From NCBI GenBank assembly GCA_029262055.1, contig JAJDAD010000090.1, positions 60,874 to 124,873 on the forward strand: a DNA stretch of 64,000 nucleotides, written 5' to 3'. Shown piece by piece: positions 38,203 to 46,685 of this stretch (position 1 is the first letter of the stretch; each line of letters opens with the position of its first letter). A model generated the notes under the pieces. It did not search any database. It was not told where the DNA came from and saw only the letters and a list, made by a program, of their open reading frames with translations. A program made the position numbers and the translations under genes. The stretch comes from Candidatus Zhuqueibacterota bacterium (GTDB taxonomy: Bacteria; Zhuqueibacterota; Zhuqueibacteria; Oceanimicrobiales; Oceanimicrobiaceae).

Positions 38203-38637
38203 TCACTCGCGATTCAAGTAGATCACCATCCTGGTCACATTGCCACCTTCTGGCTGTGGCTCAAACTGTAATTCATCCACGAGGTTTTTGATCAGAAATA
38301 CGCCCCAGCCGCGCGTATCCTGTGTGCCTTCCACCTGATTTTCGATGGCGGGTTTGTCGAGCTTTGCAGTAAAACCATCGCCTGCATCACGAACCTTGAC
38401 TTCCAGGCTTTCTTTGCTCATGCTCAGCGTAACCAGAACCATAGTGTTTCTTTTGAGCCGGTTCCCGTGTTCTATGGCATTGGTACACGCTTCGGCGACA
38501 GCGGTCTTCAGGTCATCGATCCGGTTTTTGTGAAAGCTCATTATTTTCGCGACGGCTGAGGCCGAATCCATGGCGACCTTTTCATATCCGAGAACCGAAG
38601 GAATATGAACCTCCACAATGTTCTTCTCTTTGGTCAT
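38203..38637 (-). CDS. Anti-sigma regulatory/serine kinase-like ATP-binding protein (RsbW type)
   Basis: 144 residues with an HATPase_c domain only. The N box is LKTAVAEACTNAIEHGN (about 43-59), G1 is VRDAGDGF and G2 is GWGVFLIKNLVDE. Proteins of this type bind or phosphorylate anti-sigma antagonists, or sigma factors, in partner-switching systems. It is 10 bp after the SpoIIE phosphatase gene in the operon, the usual opposing activity. No STAS antagonist or cognate sigma factor is encoded in the window. Confidence 0.9.
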   Translation of the reverse strand: MTKEKNIVEVHIPSVLGYEKVAMDSASAVAKIMSFHKNRIDDLKTAVAEACTNAIEHGNRLKRNTMVLVTLSMSKESLEVKVRDAGDGFTAKLDKPAIENQVEGTQDTRGWGVFLIKNLVDELQFEPQPEGGNVTRMVIYLNRE

Positions 38638-38647
38638 TGTGTTCGCC

Positions 38648-40150
38648 TCATGTTACTGCAAGGACCACCAAAGTGACATCGTCGTGAACATTGGGTTTGC
38701 CGCTGTATCCGCGCATGCCGGCAACCAGTTCATCGATCATCTTAACCGGATGAAGTGATGCATGTTTCTTAATCGATTCCGAAAAACGCTCAAAGCCGTA
38801 AGACTCCTCGCTGCCGTTCATAGCGTCCACGATCCCGTCGGTGTATAAAACCAGCTTGTCGCCTGCATGTAATTGAATGCTCAACTGTTCATAGGAGGCG
38901 GTCCTGACGATACCCAGCGGGAACCGATCCCCTTCCTCCGCTTGTGGTAAGAAAGTTATTTCACCGTTTCGTATGATATAAGGCATGGTCTGCCCGGCAT
39001 TGGTGTAGAATAGCTTCCGCGTCTGCGGGTCAAAGATCCCGTAGAACAACGCCACAAACATGTGCGTCTGAATGTCTTTGTTGAGCCTGGTGTTGACTTT
39101 TGCCAAGACATCGTTGGTGCATGTCCGCTCTTCGGCTGCAAAGCGGACAGCGCTCATGGCCGCTGTCATGACCATGGCGGCAGAGACGCCATGTCCGGAG
39201 ACATCGCCAACCACTATTCCCAGTTTCGAATCGTCGAGCGTAAGAAAATCATAAAAATCGCCACCTACCTCTTTGGCAGGAATCGATTTTGCACTAACTT
39301 GCAGTTTATCGATGTCGGGATGTTTGCTGGGTAACATTTGCGCCTGCATTTCCCGGGCAATCTGAAACTCATGCCAAATGCTAGCGTTCTCGCGAAGCGA
39401 TTTCACCATTTTATTGAAAGCCTGTGCCAACGTTCCGACTTCATCATTGGTGTCATAGTCGATTGAGATATCCCAATTGCCCTTGGCGACCTCCCGCGTG
39501 ATCGCGGTCATACGCTGGATGGGTTGGAACATGCGGCCTATCAAAAGATAGACCACGAGTACGCCGAGCAGTCCGACAGGGGTCACCACCTGCCACAGGG
39601 TTGCCCGCAACTGATCCCGACTTGCAAAAACATCTTTTTCATAGCCGGTCGCAATGATTACCCATTTCCACGGTGCGAAGTACTTAAAGTAGCCGATTTT
39701 TGCTTCACCCTGTCTGCCTTTGGCGTCGGTCCCTTGTGCGTAGTAGGTAAAGTCAGAATAACCACTCAGGCCGTCATTTGCATCAATCTCATCCAGGATA
39801 TCGACGATGTGTTGAAACTCATCGTTGTACAGGCGCTTGCCGACAGCCGTCGGATGGACGACCAAAGTCCCCTTCGACCCTCCCTCCTCGTTGAGCAAAA
39901 CCGAAACGTAGCCATCCCCCGCAATATCGAGTGCAGCGATTTCCCTCTTTAGTTCATCGGACGGTTCCAGCGAGTTCTTGTAATGCCGGTCGCAGAGTGC
40001 ATAAGCTTGTTCGGTTTTCGATACCAGCAAATCGCGAGCCAGATCTTTGATCTTCCACTTTGATTCGCGATAGGCCAGAAACATGGACACGATGACGGTC
40101 AGCGAGATCAGAAGAACCGAAACCAGAATAAGTTTAATTCGAATTGACAT
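38648..40150 (-). CDS. Membrane-bound SpoIIE-type PP2C phosphatase with cache and HAMP domains
   Basis: 500 residues. A membrane helix (about 7-27), an extracytoplasmic cache-like sensor (about 30-185), a second helix (about 190-208), HAMP (about 208-265) and a C-terminal PP2C/SpoIIE domain beginning REMQAQMLPSKHP. The metal aspartates lie in VGGDFYDFL, VVGDVSGHGV and LYTDGIVDA. Such enzymes dephosphorylate STAS antagonists and so oppose the RsbW-like kinase encoded next to it. The signal sensed is unknown. Confidence 0.93.
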   Translation of the reverse strand: MSIRIKLILVSVLLISLTVIVSMFLAYRESKWKIKDLARDLLVSKTEQAYALCDRHYKNSLEPSDELKREIAALDIAGDGYVSVLLNEEGGSKGTLVVHPTAVGKRLYNDEFQHIVDILDEIDANDGLSGYSDFTYYAQGTDAKGRQGEAKIGYFKYFAPWKWVIIATGYEKDVFASRDQLRATLWQVVTPVGLLGVLVVYLLIGRMFQPIQRMTAITREVAKGNWDISIDYDTNDEVGTLAQAFNKMVKSLRENASIWHEFQIAREMQAQMLPSKHPDIDKLQVSAKSIPAKEVGGDFYDFLTLDDSKLGIVVGDVSGHGVSAAMVMTAAMSAVRFAAEERTCTNDVLAKVNTRLNKDIQTHMFVALFYGIFDPQTRKLFYTNAGQTMPYIIRNGEITFLPQAEEGDRFPLGIVRTASYEQLSIQLHAGDKLVLYTDGIVDAMNGSEESYGFERFSESIKKHASLHPVKMIDELVAGMRGYSGKPNVHDDVTLVVLAVT

Positions 40151-40336
40151 TAGGTGACGTTGCCTGGATTTATCTTTAGGTGACTAAACATAGCGTTTCC
40201 TGCCTTCCCATCTGTTGTCTGACATCCAGTCAATTGACAGATTGTGCGCGCCGCGACGGCTTCCTGAGCGAACCAACGGTCAGTCCGCGTTCAAGCCCGA
40301 ATAGAAATGGGGATCTTATTTGCTTACCTGAGCGCT

Positions 40337-41872
40337 TCACCGAATCTCACGCGGATGCACGCCGAGCCGATCGATTTTTTTCTGCAGGCCCAGCCGGCTC
40401 AGGCCCAGTCTACGCGAAACCTCACTCTTGTTCCAATTATACTTCGTGAGCGCCTCATCGATCAGATGTTTTTCCAATGCATCCACTGCTTCCCGCAGGG
40501 TCTCGGCCTGCAGGGCGCCGGGTAAATCCAGTTTTGTGGCGCCGCGATTAATCCGTCCGGACAGGTCCTCGGGTTGGATAACCGCACCTTCAGCGCTGAG
40601 CGTCAGCGCGCGCTCGACTTCATTTTCCAACTCCCGGACGTTGCCGGGCCAATCGTGCTCCGTGAGCAATTTCATGGCGAGCTTTGAGAAGCCTTTGATG
40701 CGTGTTTTGATCTTGCCTTCCAGTTCCTGGGCGAAGTGAGTGACCAGCAGAGGGATGTCCTCGCGCCGGTGCCGCAACGGCGGCAAGTGCAGTTCGAGGA
40801 CGCTCAACCTGTAATAAAGATCCTCTCTGAAATTGCCCGCCTGCATTTCTTCCTCAAGGTTCTTGTTGGTAGCGACGACCACGCGCACATCTACCGAAAT
40901 CTCTTTGGTGCCCCCGACTCTGCGGAGGCGGCGTTCCTGCAGGACGCGCAAGATCTTAGCCTGCGAGCTCAGGGGCATGTCGCCTATTTCATCGATAAAG
41001 AGGGTACCGCCGTCCGCCTGCTCAAAGTATCCGATATGCTTCTTCACGCCGGTTGCCACGCCTGCTTCGATGCCGAAAAGTTCAGACTCTACAAGGTTTT
41101 CAGGAATGGCGGTGCAATTCACGGCGACGAACGCCCTGTCTTTTCTCGGGCTGGAATAATGTATGGTCTTTGCGACCAGTTCCTTACCGGTGCCCGTTTC
41201 GCCACAAATCAGAACATTGGTCGGGCTTCGCGCCACATTTTTGGCTTGTTGCAAGAGCTTGCCAATGGCCTCGCTCTGGCCCACGATCCTGCCGTCTTCG
41301 TAATCCTTGAGCAGGTCCTCGCGCAGAGTGATGTTCTCGAGCTGCAACCGCTCCTGGGCTTCATGCAGATCCTCGTAGAGTGCGAGGTTTTCAAGCCGGA
41401 TCGCAACGTGACCCGCAACCGCATCCAGCAGCTCATGGTCCGACTCTGAAAAGGGAGCCCCCGAGAGCTTGCCACCTAAGAACAACCCACCCAGGGCCTG
41501 GTCGCGCCCAAAAAACTCAGTCCAAACGCAGGCATTCGCAGCAAACTCATCGCCATAGGTTTTGGCCAAGAATTCAAGAAGCAGTGATTCTTTGGTTGCG
41601 GTTTTTCTGGACGGGAAGTTGCCGCCCAGCACGTGGTTTTCGAGATCCGCTGCCAGAGACTCGTTGAAGCCGCGTTCAGAGACAAGCTGCCACTTAGCGT
41701 GATTGGCCGCCTGCAAGGCAAACCCGTACTCGACGCCAAAGGTTCCAGCGAGTATCGAGAGCGTCTCCTTGTAGATTTGACCGCTGTCCCGGCAGTGATT
41801 CAGGGCGTTTGCCACTTCGTACAAAGTTTGCAGGTGAAATACCTGACGTTCCAGTTCCAGATTTTCCGGCAT
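40337..41872 (-). CDS. GAF/AAA+/Fis regulator of the sigma-54 activator family with altered GAFTGA loop
   Basis: 511 residues: GAF domain (about 15-165), AAA+ domain with Walker A GETGTGKE (224-231) and Walker B LFIDEIGD (291-298), and a Fis-type helix-turn-helix at the C-terminus (KSEVSRRLGLSRLGLQKKID). The loop that contacts sigma-54 reads GVATGV (271-276) instead of GAFTGA, so the key phenylalanine is missing. I recall other members of a GAF-containing subfamily with the same GVATGV loop, so this is probably a clade trait. Whether it still activates sigma-54 is open. It lies upstream of the SpoIIE gene, 186 bp away. Confidence 0.9.
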   Translation of the reverse strand: MPENLELERQVFHLQTLYEVANALNHCRDSGQIYKETLSILAGTFGVEYGFALQAANHAKWQLVSERGFNESLAADLENHVLGGNFPSRKTATKESLLLEFLAKTYGDEFAANACVWTEFFGRDQALGGLFLGGKLSGAPFSESDHELLDAVAGHVAIRLENLALYEDLHEAQERLQLENITLREDLLKDYEDGRIVGQSEAIGKLLQQAKNVARSPTNVLICGETGTGKELVAKTIHYSSPRKDRAFVAVNCTAIPENLVESELFGIEAGVATGVKKHIGYFEQADGGTLFIDEIGDMPLSSQAKILRVLQERRLRRVGGTKEISVDVRVVVATNKNLEEEMQAGNFREDLYYRLSVLELHLPPLRHRREDIPLLVTHFAQELEGKIKTRIKGFSKLAMKLLTEHDWPGNVRELENEVERALTLSAEGAVIQPEDLSGRINRGATKLDLPGALQAETLREAVDALEKHLIDEALTKYNWNKSEVSRRLGLSRLGLQKKIDRLGVHPREIR

Positions 41873-42222
41873 CGTTCCTAAGCCATTGTTAGTAACTGAC
41901 GCTTCCCACTTCGAGTCAGAGTGATTTTGAGCGCGAAGTGACGGATTTTGAGGTCACGAAAGCCATTGCAGCCTGAAAAATCTTCGCATGGGCAGATGGA
42001 TTCTTCGCACACCTTCGCTCCCGGATAGATATACAGAATGCAGGACTGCGTGCTGAGAATAACGTTTCTGTGTTTTGGGCACAAACCAAACAACCCTCGT
42101 CATTCAGGAGGAATCCCTTTGGGGGCAGGTCCGGCTGCGCCCAAACGGGCACGGATTTTACCAAAAAGAATCCTTCCAGGGTGACAAGATAAGCAGTTCA
42201 TGAAGAGTGCAGTTTCGTAATC
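41873..42222. other. Non-coding region upstream of the GAF regulator
   Basis: With the terminator that follows, this makes up a gap of 490 bp. Two overlapping minus-strand ORFs of 71 and 82 codons cross it but show no domain or coding character. Near 42098-42122 a stretch with GTCATTCAGGAGGAATCC resembles dispersed repeat remnants. I see nothing else. Confidence 0.4.
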
Positions 42223-42248
42223 AAAAAAGGCCATCTGTCTGACGGCCT
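42223..42248 (-). terminator. Rho-independent terminator downstream of the hydantoinase/HAD genes
   Basis: On the minus strand AGGCCGTC pairs with GATGGCCT (one G-U pair) around AGACA, followed by TTTTTT. It is about 115 bp after the HAD phosphatase stop codon and marks the 3' end of the large minus-strand cluster. Confidence 0.85.
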
Positions 42249-42362
42249 GTCCCTCATTCTGAGAATCCGATCCCTACAACCTCTCCTTGTGATCGACAAC
42301 AAAGTTAACAGTCAAACATAGCGACCAATCTGTCCAATAGCAAGTGTTTAAAACTGTACACC

Positions 42363-43013
42363 CTATTGCGGGAGGAATTCCACCAGATCTGCGATGTGGT
42401 CGATCAAAAAGTCAGGCGCTGCGCGCTGCAGCAACTCCTTGCTGCGATACCCGTATGTGACGCCGCAGGTGAGAGTGGCCGCCGCCTTGCCCGCGATAAT
42501 GTCGGAAGGGCTGTCTCCGATCATTACAGCCCGGCCGGGATCGATGCCCAGCGCTTTGGTGACATGCAGGACCGGCTCCGGGCTCGGTTTCATGGTAGTG
42601 CAGGAATCGCCGCCGACAACGGTAGCAAACGTGCCGGCCCGGCCAAGCCCGCTGACGATTGCGCGCGAAAACGCTTCCGGTTTATTGGAAACAACGGCCA
42701 TTTTCATTTGGTCTGAAAAATGATCCAGGACGTTCTCTACACCCGCGTAGAAATGGGAGTAGTCGAGCAGGTGTTCGCCGTAATACTGCCTGAAGAACTT
42801 TATCGCCTGCTCGACATCGCCATTACCCGAATCGGACAGAGAGCGCTGTATAAGCTTGCGCAAGCCGTCTCCGACGAATTGCATGATCTCATCGAGGGCC
42901 AGTTGAGGAAACCCCAGCTCCCTCCGTGCGTGGTTAACCGCCTCAGCCAAATCCCGTCGTGAATCGACCAGGGTCCCGTCCAGGTCAAAAATAAGAAGAT
43001 CAATTGCCGGCAT
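42363..43013 (-). CDS. HAD-family phosphatase, phosphoglycolate-phosphatase-like
   Basis: 216 residues. Motif I is FDLDGTLVDS (about 8-17), motif II is VVSNKPE with the serine/asparagine, motif III is the lysine in KPSPEPVL, and motif IV is MIGDSPSDI. A helical cap lies between motifs I and II, as in Gph/PGP. The usual substrates are phosphoglycolate and similar small phosphates. It overlaps the hydantoinase gene by one base (TGATG), so it is translated with it. Its role in the purine-type cluster is unclear; removal of an inhibitory phosphorylated by-product is one possibility. Confidence 0.88.
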   Translation of the reverse strand: MPAIDLLIFDLDGTLVDSRRDLAEAVNHARRELGFPQLALDEIMQFVGDGLRKLIQRSLSDSGNGDVEQAIKFFRQYYGEHLLDYSHFYAGVENVLDHFSDQMKMAVVSNKPEAFSRAIVSGLGRAGTFATVVGGDSCTTMKPSPEPVLHVTKALGIDPGRAVMIGDSPSDIIAGKAAATLTCGVTYGYRSKELLQRAAPDFLIDHIADLVEFLPQ

Positions 43014-44404
43014 CAGTTCCTCAATGTCTGGTTAGACTCATTTTTCAGGACAAGATTACCGCGAACAGCGGTGCCGACAAAATCACCATACTCGGCCAGC
43101 ACAAAACCGCGCAGAATTGTCTGCGCGACAGCGCCTAGAATGGTCATCCCGACATAGGGTGACCAATCGGCATTGCCGTGCAGCAGCTCAGGCTTGATCC
43201 GCCATTCCTTCTCTGGATCCCAGATGGTAAAGTCAGCGTCAGCGCCAATTTCGATGACGCCTTTTTGCCCGCAAAATCCGAAAATTCTGGCGGGATTCGT
43301 GGCCAACACCTGAACCAGTCGCTCAAGTGAGAGTCGTCCTTCCGCCACACCGTACGTATAAAGAAGGGGAAAAAGCGTTTCGACGCCAGGGATTCCGTTG
43401 GGGGTCAGGTGGAAGCGCCCTGAATTATCGTCTTTTTGCGAGCGCGTAAAGGGGCAGTGGTCGGTGGCGACAACATCTATTTGTCCCTGACTCAAAGCGT
43501 CCCAGAGTGCTTCACAATCCTCTTCCGTCCGTAATGGTGGCGTGGTAATCCAGTGGTGGCCATTTTCTTTCAAATAGCACGCTTCAGATAAGACCAAGTA
43601 TTGCGGGCAGGTTTCAAGGATGAGTTTTGCGCCTTGCTCACGCGCGGCCAACGCAGCGTCAAGTCCGGCCTTACTGCTCAGGTGAACGATGTAAAGTTGC
43701 GCACCGAGCTCGCGGGCAATGTCGGCGGCTTGCGTAATGGCCATGGCTTCTGCTGCCGGCGTCCGGCTGCGGGGGTGGCAAATCGCAGCTCGGCGTTTCG
43801 CCACAATATTTGCGGCAGTATCTTTCTCGACTGTTGCATCATCTTCTGCGTGTAAACAGAGTAATGCCCCCTGCCGCTGTACTGCTTCAAGAACATTGCG
43901 GAATTCAGGCCAGGCAATCATCATCCCTGCCTGCTTATAAGTTGAGAAAACCTTGAAAGCCGAAAATCCCTGCTCGACAATTGCGGGGATTTCGGCAACT
44001 CGCGCTTGCGGCTGATCAGTTACATTGACGTGCAAAGCGTAGTCGATGTGGGATTTGCCGTCGGCTTTGGCAAGTCTCACATCAATTGATTCCTGCAGAG
44101 TTTGCCCGGGTTCCTGGACTGTAAAATCAATGATGGTCGTCACGCCACCGCAGGCCGCGGCAATGGAACCGGACTCGAAATCGTCGATTGATCGAGTTCC
44201 CATAATGGGAATGCCCATGTGGGTGTGGGCGTCGATGAAACCGGGGAAGACGATTTTGTCCGTAGCATCAATGGTTCGGGTCGCGGGCCGGTCGTCGATC
44301 TCTGGCTCTACCAGAAGAATCTTTTCGTCGACAACACCGACGTCCATACGGGCGGTTCCTGTCTTTGTAACAACCAACCCATTCTTAATGACTAAATCTA
44401 GCAT
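43013..44404 (-). CDS. Dihydropyrimidinase/hydantoinase family cyclic amidohydrolase (HyuA-like)
   Basis: 463 residues. The metal motif is FIDAHTHMGIP (about 57-67), the carboxylated lysine lies in FKVFSTYKQ (about 150), histidines follow in LCLHAED and IVHLSS, and the catalytic aspartate in VATDHCPF (about 315). The family hydrolyses cyclic amides such as dihydropyrimidines, hydantoins and allantoin. In the E. coli yge gene set a hydantoinase (hyuA/hydA) accompanies ygeW and ygeY, exactly as here, and a ring-opening step on a reduced purine fits. It is 17 bp after ygeW and overlaps the HAD gene. Confidence 0.92.
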   Translation of the reverse strand: MLDLVIKNGLVVTKTGTARMDVGVVDEKILLVEPEIDDRPATRTIDATDKIVFPGFIDAHTHMGIPIMGTRSIDDFESGSIAAACGGVTTIIDFTVQEPGQTLQESIDVRLAKADGKSHIDYALHVNVTDQPQARVAEIPAIVEQGFSAFKVFSTYKQAGMMIAWPEFRNVLEAVQRQGALLCLHAEDDATVEKDTAANIVAKRRAAICHPRSRTPAAEAMAITQAADIARELGAQLYIVHLSSKAGLDAALAAREQGAKLILETCPQYLVLSEACYLKENGHHWITTPPLRTEEDCEALWDALSQGQIDVVATDHCPFTRSQKDDNSGRFHLTPNGIPGVETLFPLLYTYGVAEGRLSLERLVQVLATNPARIFGFCGQKGVIEIGADADFTIWDPEKEWRIKPELLHGNADWSPYVGMTILGAVAQTILRGFVLAEYGDFVGTAVRGNLVLKNESNQTLRN

Positions 44405-44421
44405 GGCAGGGTTGACTCTGT

Positions 44422-45402
44422 CTACATCGTAAGCGCCATGAGCGCTTTCGCCGTGTGCAGGCGATTCTCCGCCTCTTGGTGGACAACCGAATGTGATCCG
44501 TCAATCACACTGTCAGTGACTTCGTAGCCGCGGTCGGCAGGCAGGCAATGCATGTACAGGCTGTCCTTTCTGGTTAAGTCCATCAGCCGCTCATCGCAGA
44601 TCCAGTCTTTGTACTTCTTCGAAATTTCAAGCGCTTCTTCCGGTTTATGAAAAAGCGATTCAATGCCCCAGCTCTTGGGATAAACGATGTCGGCATTTTC
44701 AAAGGCTGCGTCCATGGAATCCACAATCTCGAATTTTGTTCCGGCCTTCGCGGCATTTTCCTTTGCAATGCGCAGAGGTTCGTCCATCAAAGCGTACTCC
44801 GGCGGATGTGCCAAAGAAACGTCCATTCCGAAGCGAGTCATCAGCATGATTAAACCTTGTGGCACGGACATCGGCTTTGCGTACGAAGGAGCGTAAGCCC
44901 AGGAAACAGCGATCTTTTTCCCGCGCAAATCGTTGCCAAATTTTTCCCGAATGGTCATCAAGTCTGCGAGAGTCTGACAGGGATGGTCCACGTCGCACTG
45001 CATGTTGATGACCGGCTTGTCGGCCCATTTTGCCACTTCACGCATGTAAGCGTTGCCTTCACCAGGAACCAAATCGTGCCGGATCGCGATGGCATGGCCA
45101 TAGGAAGATAGAATGATACCCATGTCTTTCGGACTCTCGCCGTGCGCTGCTTGCGAAGTTGAAGCTTCGATGAAATGCGCGTGGCCACCGAGTTGCGTAA
45201 TTCCCGCTTCGAACGAATTACGCGTCCGGGTAGATTTATCAAAGAAAAACAGGAAAATCGTTTTGTCCGCAAGGTAGCGGTGCGGGATGTCATTTTTGAA
45301 TTTCGCTTTCAGATCTGAAGCTGTTTCGAGTGCAAGATCAATTTGCTCGTCGCTCCAGTCCTGGGTCGAAATGTAGTCTTTGCCTTTGAGTGATGTTTCC
45401 AT
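44422..45402 (-). CDS. ygeW: Knotted carbamoyltransferase YgeW
   Basis: 326 residues of the aspartate/ornithine carbamoyltransferase fold. The carbamoyl-phosphate loop is STRTR (57-61), QCDVDHPCQTLADLM gives the second phosphate/ligand block and HCLPADRG the C-terminal catalytic motif. The DHPCQT sequence and the SWAYAPSYAKP block separate it from ornithine and aspartate carbamoyltransferases and match YgeW, whose gene co-occurs with selenium-dependent molybdenum hydroxylases. It is expected to phosphorolyse a ureido compound to carbamoyl phosphate, which a carbamate kinase could use to make ATP; that kinase is not in the window. AGAAAGGA precedes the ATG. Confidence 0.93.
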   Translation of the reverse strand: METSLKGKDYISTQDWSDEQIDLALETASDLKAKFKNDIPHRYLADKTIFLFFFDKSTRTRNSFEAGITQLGGHAHFIEASTSQAAHGESPKDMGIILSSYGHAIAIRHDLVPGEGNAYMREVAKWADKPVINMQCDVDHPCQTLADLMTIREKFGNDLRGKKIAVSWAYAPSYAKPMSVPQGLIMLMTRFGMDVSLAHPPEYALMDEPLRIAKENAAKAGTKFEIVDSMDAAFENADIVYPKSWGIESLFHKPEEALEISKKYKDWICDERLMDLTRKDSLYMHCLPADRGYEVTDSVIDGSHSVVHQEAENRLHTAKALMALTM

Positions 45403-45484
45403 TTATTCTGGTCCTTTCTAATTTTGAAGCGACAATATGTGATTTCCTGCGTGGTTCAAACTTTCGATGTGTTCTAATCCTGTG

Positions 45485-45700
45485 TCAGTAATTTCTGTTG
45501 TGACACTTGTCTAATCGCTTTCTAAGCATCTGCGAAAATTCACTGTCGGAAAGATTGGGATGACTCTTCTTCAATCCGTGAGCAAACAACTGCCTGGAAA
45601 ACGAGGACAGTTCAAAGGCTTTGAGCAGTCGTCGCTCTGGCGTCATCCTACGGAGAGTTTGAATATAAATCCGGTGATTTGGCCGGGGTTTACGGTCCAT
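45485..45700 (-). CDS. Small conserved helical protein with CHNRNY ending
   Basis: 71 residues, helical and basic. The segments LRRMTPERRLLKAFELS and the very C-terminus DKCHNRNY recur in a family of short uncharacterised proteins that I have seen in many genomes, often paired with a nucleotidyltransferase-like gene; such a partner is not seen here. It lies 82 bp before ygeW in the same direction. Function unknown. Confidence 0.65.
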   Translation of the reverse strand: MDRKPRPNHRIYIQTLRRMTPERRLLKAFELSSFSRQLFAHGLKKSHPNLSDSEFSQMLRKRLDKCHNRNY

Positions 45701-45810
45701 AGCACACTAAAACCATGTTAATTCGCATTATGGCAGCCGGCTCGTCTTCTGTTTTCCGGTGCTGTGTTAATCTACGTCAAAAAAATCAACAATCAACTGC
45801 GTTGCTTACC

Positions 45811-45841
45811 TGTAAATTGAAATGCGCTCTTTCAATTTACA
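45811..45841. repeat. Perfect 12-bp stem-loop
   Basis: TGTAAATTGAAA (45811-45822) pairs fully with TTTCAATTTACA (45830-45841) around a 7-base loop. No T run follows on either strand, so it is not a standard terminator. It lies just outside the repeat that flanks the RAYT pseudogene. Confidence 0.8.
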
Positions 45842-45849
45842 AGGTTGTT

Positions 45850-45918
45850 TGGCCAAATTGTAATATGGCCGCCGTGTCGAACACGACCGCCACAAAGTAG
45901 GCCGGATTTTATCCGGCG
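45850..45918. repeat. REP family 2 unit, downstream copy, about 70 bp
   Basis: Contains GTAG (45897-45900) followed by the hairpin GCCGGAT/ATCCGGC. An imperfect copy of the full 70 bases lies at 46492-46560, so the RAYT pseudogene is bracketed by direct repeats 642 bp apart. A partial inverted copy of the GTAG side is at 45941-45958. Confidence 0.82.
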
Positions 45919-45952
45919 ACCCGTGCTCCGTCCCTGCCGCGTGGAACACGGC

Positions 45953-46487
45953 CTACTTAAGAAACGCAGGTTCGATCAACATATTCATCTGTTGCAGAGC
46001 TTGCGGCTCTTCATGGCCCCACCCAATTTCATACTCGCCATTCGCAACAAACATGGCAAAGGTAGAATGTGGATAATTCTCCGGCGCCTGAACCAGGCCG
46101 TGTTTTACCGGGTTAAAATGAATGTAATCCACATCCAAATCAGCATCATTGCGGATGATGTGATCCCAAAATCTCTCTTGCCAAACTTTTGGGCTTGGAG
46201 CTGTTCCCTGGTGGGTTCTGTGAGTCCGGGTGAAATTTCTTTTGGTAATACCAACGATGCGCGAAATGTCTTCAGGGCTTTCCCATTGGTTCGATAAGAG
46301 CATGAAGATGATCTGGCAGGATCACAAATGCCCGCATCCTGAATTGAATCTTTTTGGCAGTTTGCCGGAAAGATGTTTTCAACAATTGAATCGCGGGTTC
46401 GTCCGCAAATAGCGATTTCCTGCCATGGACGACAATGGTAATGAAGTATTCTGCGCGCGGCAGGTAGTATCGTTTTACATTCCGCAT
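45953..46487 (-). pseudogene. RAYT transposase of a second family, frameshifted
   Basis: The 5' part (46487 down to about 46280) encodes MRNVKRYYLPRAEYFITIVV and the HUH motif LPDHLHALIE, then meets a stop after PMGKP. The 3' part in another frame continues PEDISRIVG, VWQERFWDHII and the tyrosine block VDYIHFNPVKHGLV, ending near 45953. Joining needs a shift of one base in the short homopolymer series GGGAAAGCCC near 46280-46290, so it is either a true one-base mutation or a sequence error. It is only distantly related to the two RAYT genes at 11.7-12.9 kb and has its own REP type. Confidence 0.85.
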
Positions 46488-46491
46488 TGTT

Positions 46492-46560
46492 TAGCCAGAT
46501 TGTAATTCAACCGCCGTATGGAACACGGCCGCCACAAAGTAGGCTGGATTTTATGCGGCG
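46492..46560. repeat. REP family 2 unit, upstream copy
   Basis: Direct imperfect copy of 45850-45918 with GTAG at 46539-46542 and the hairpin GCTGGAT/ATGCGGC, which has decayed by two mismatches. It ends 5 bp before the RAYT pseudogene start codon. Confidence 0.8.
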
Positions 46561-46685
46561 AATAGTACCTCCTTCTTCAGCTTCCTCAAAAAGGATTCCG
46601 ATTGCCGAAAATCTCGTTGAAAGGGGAATGACATTTTGCAACGAAAGATATATGCTGCAAGATGCCGATTCTTGAATTATCCAAG

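Noticed and set aside
41878..42164. Two overlapping minus-strand ORFs of 71 and 82 codons
   Set aside because: No start signal, no motif and partly made of repeat-like GGAATCC sequence.
45873..45960. Possible CRISPR-like array because of repeated GTAGGCC segments
   Set aside because: Only two direct and one inverted imperfect copies with unequal spacing; they are REP hairpins around a RAYT.
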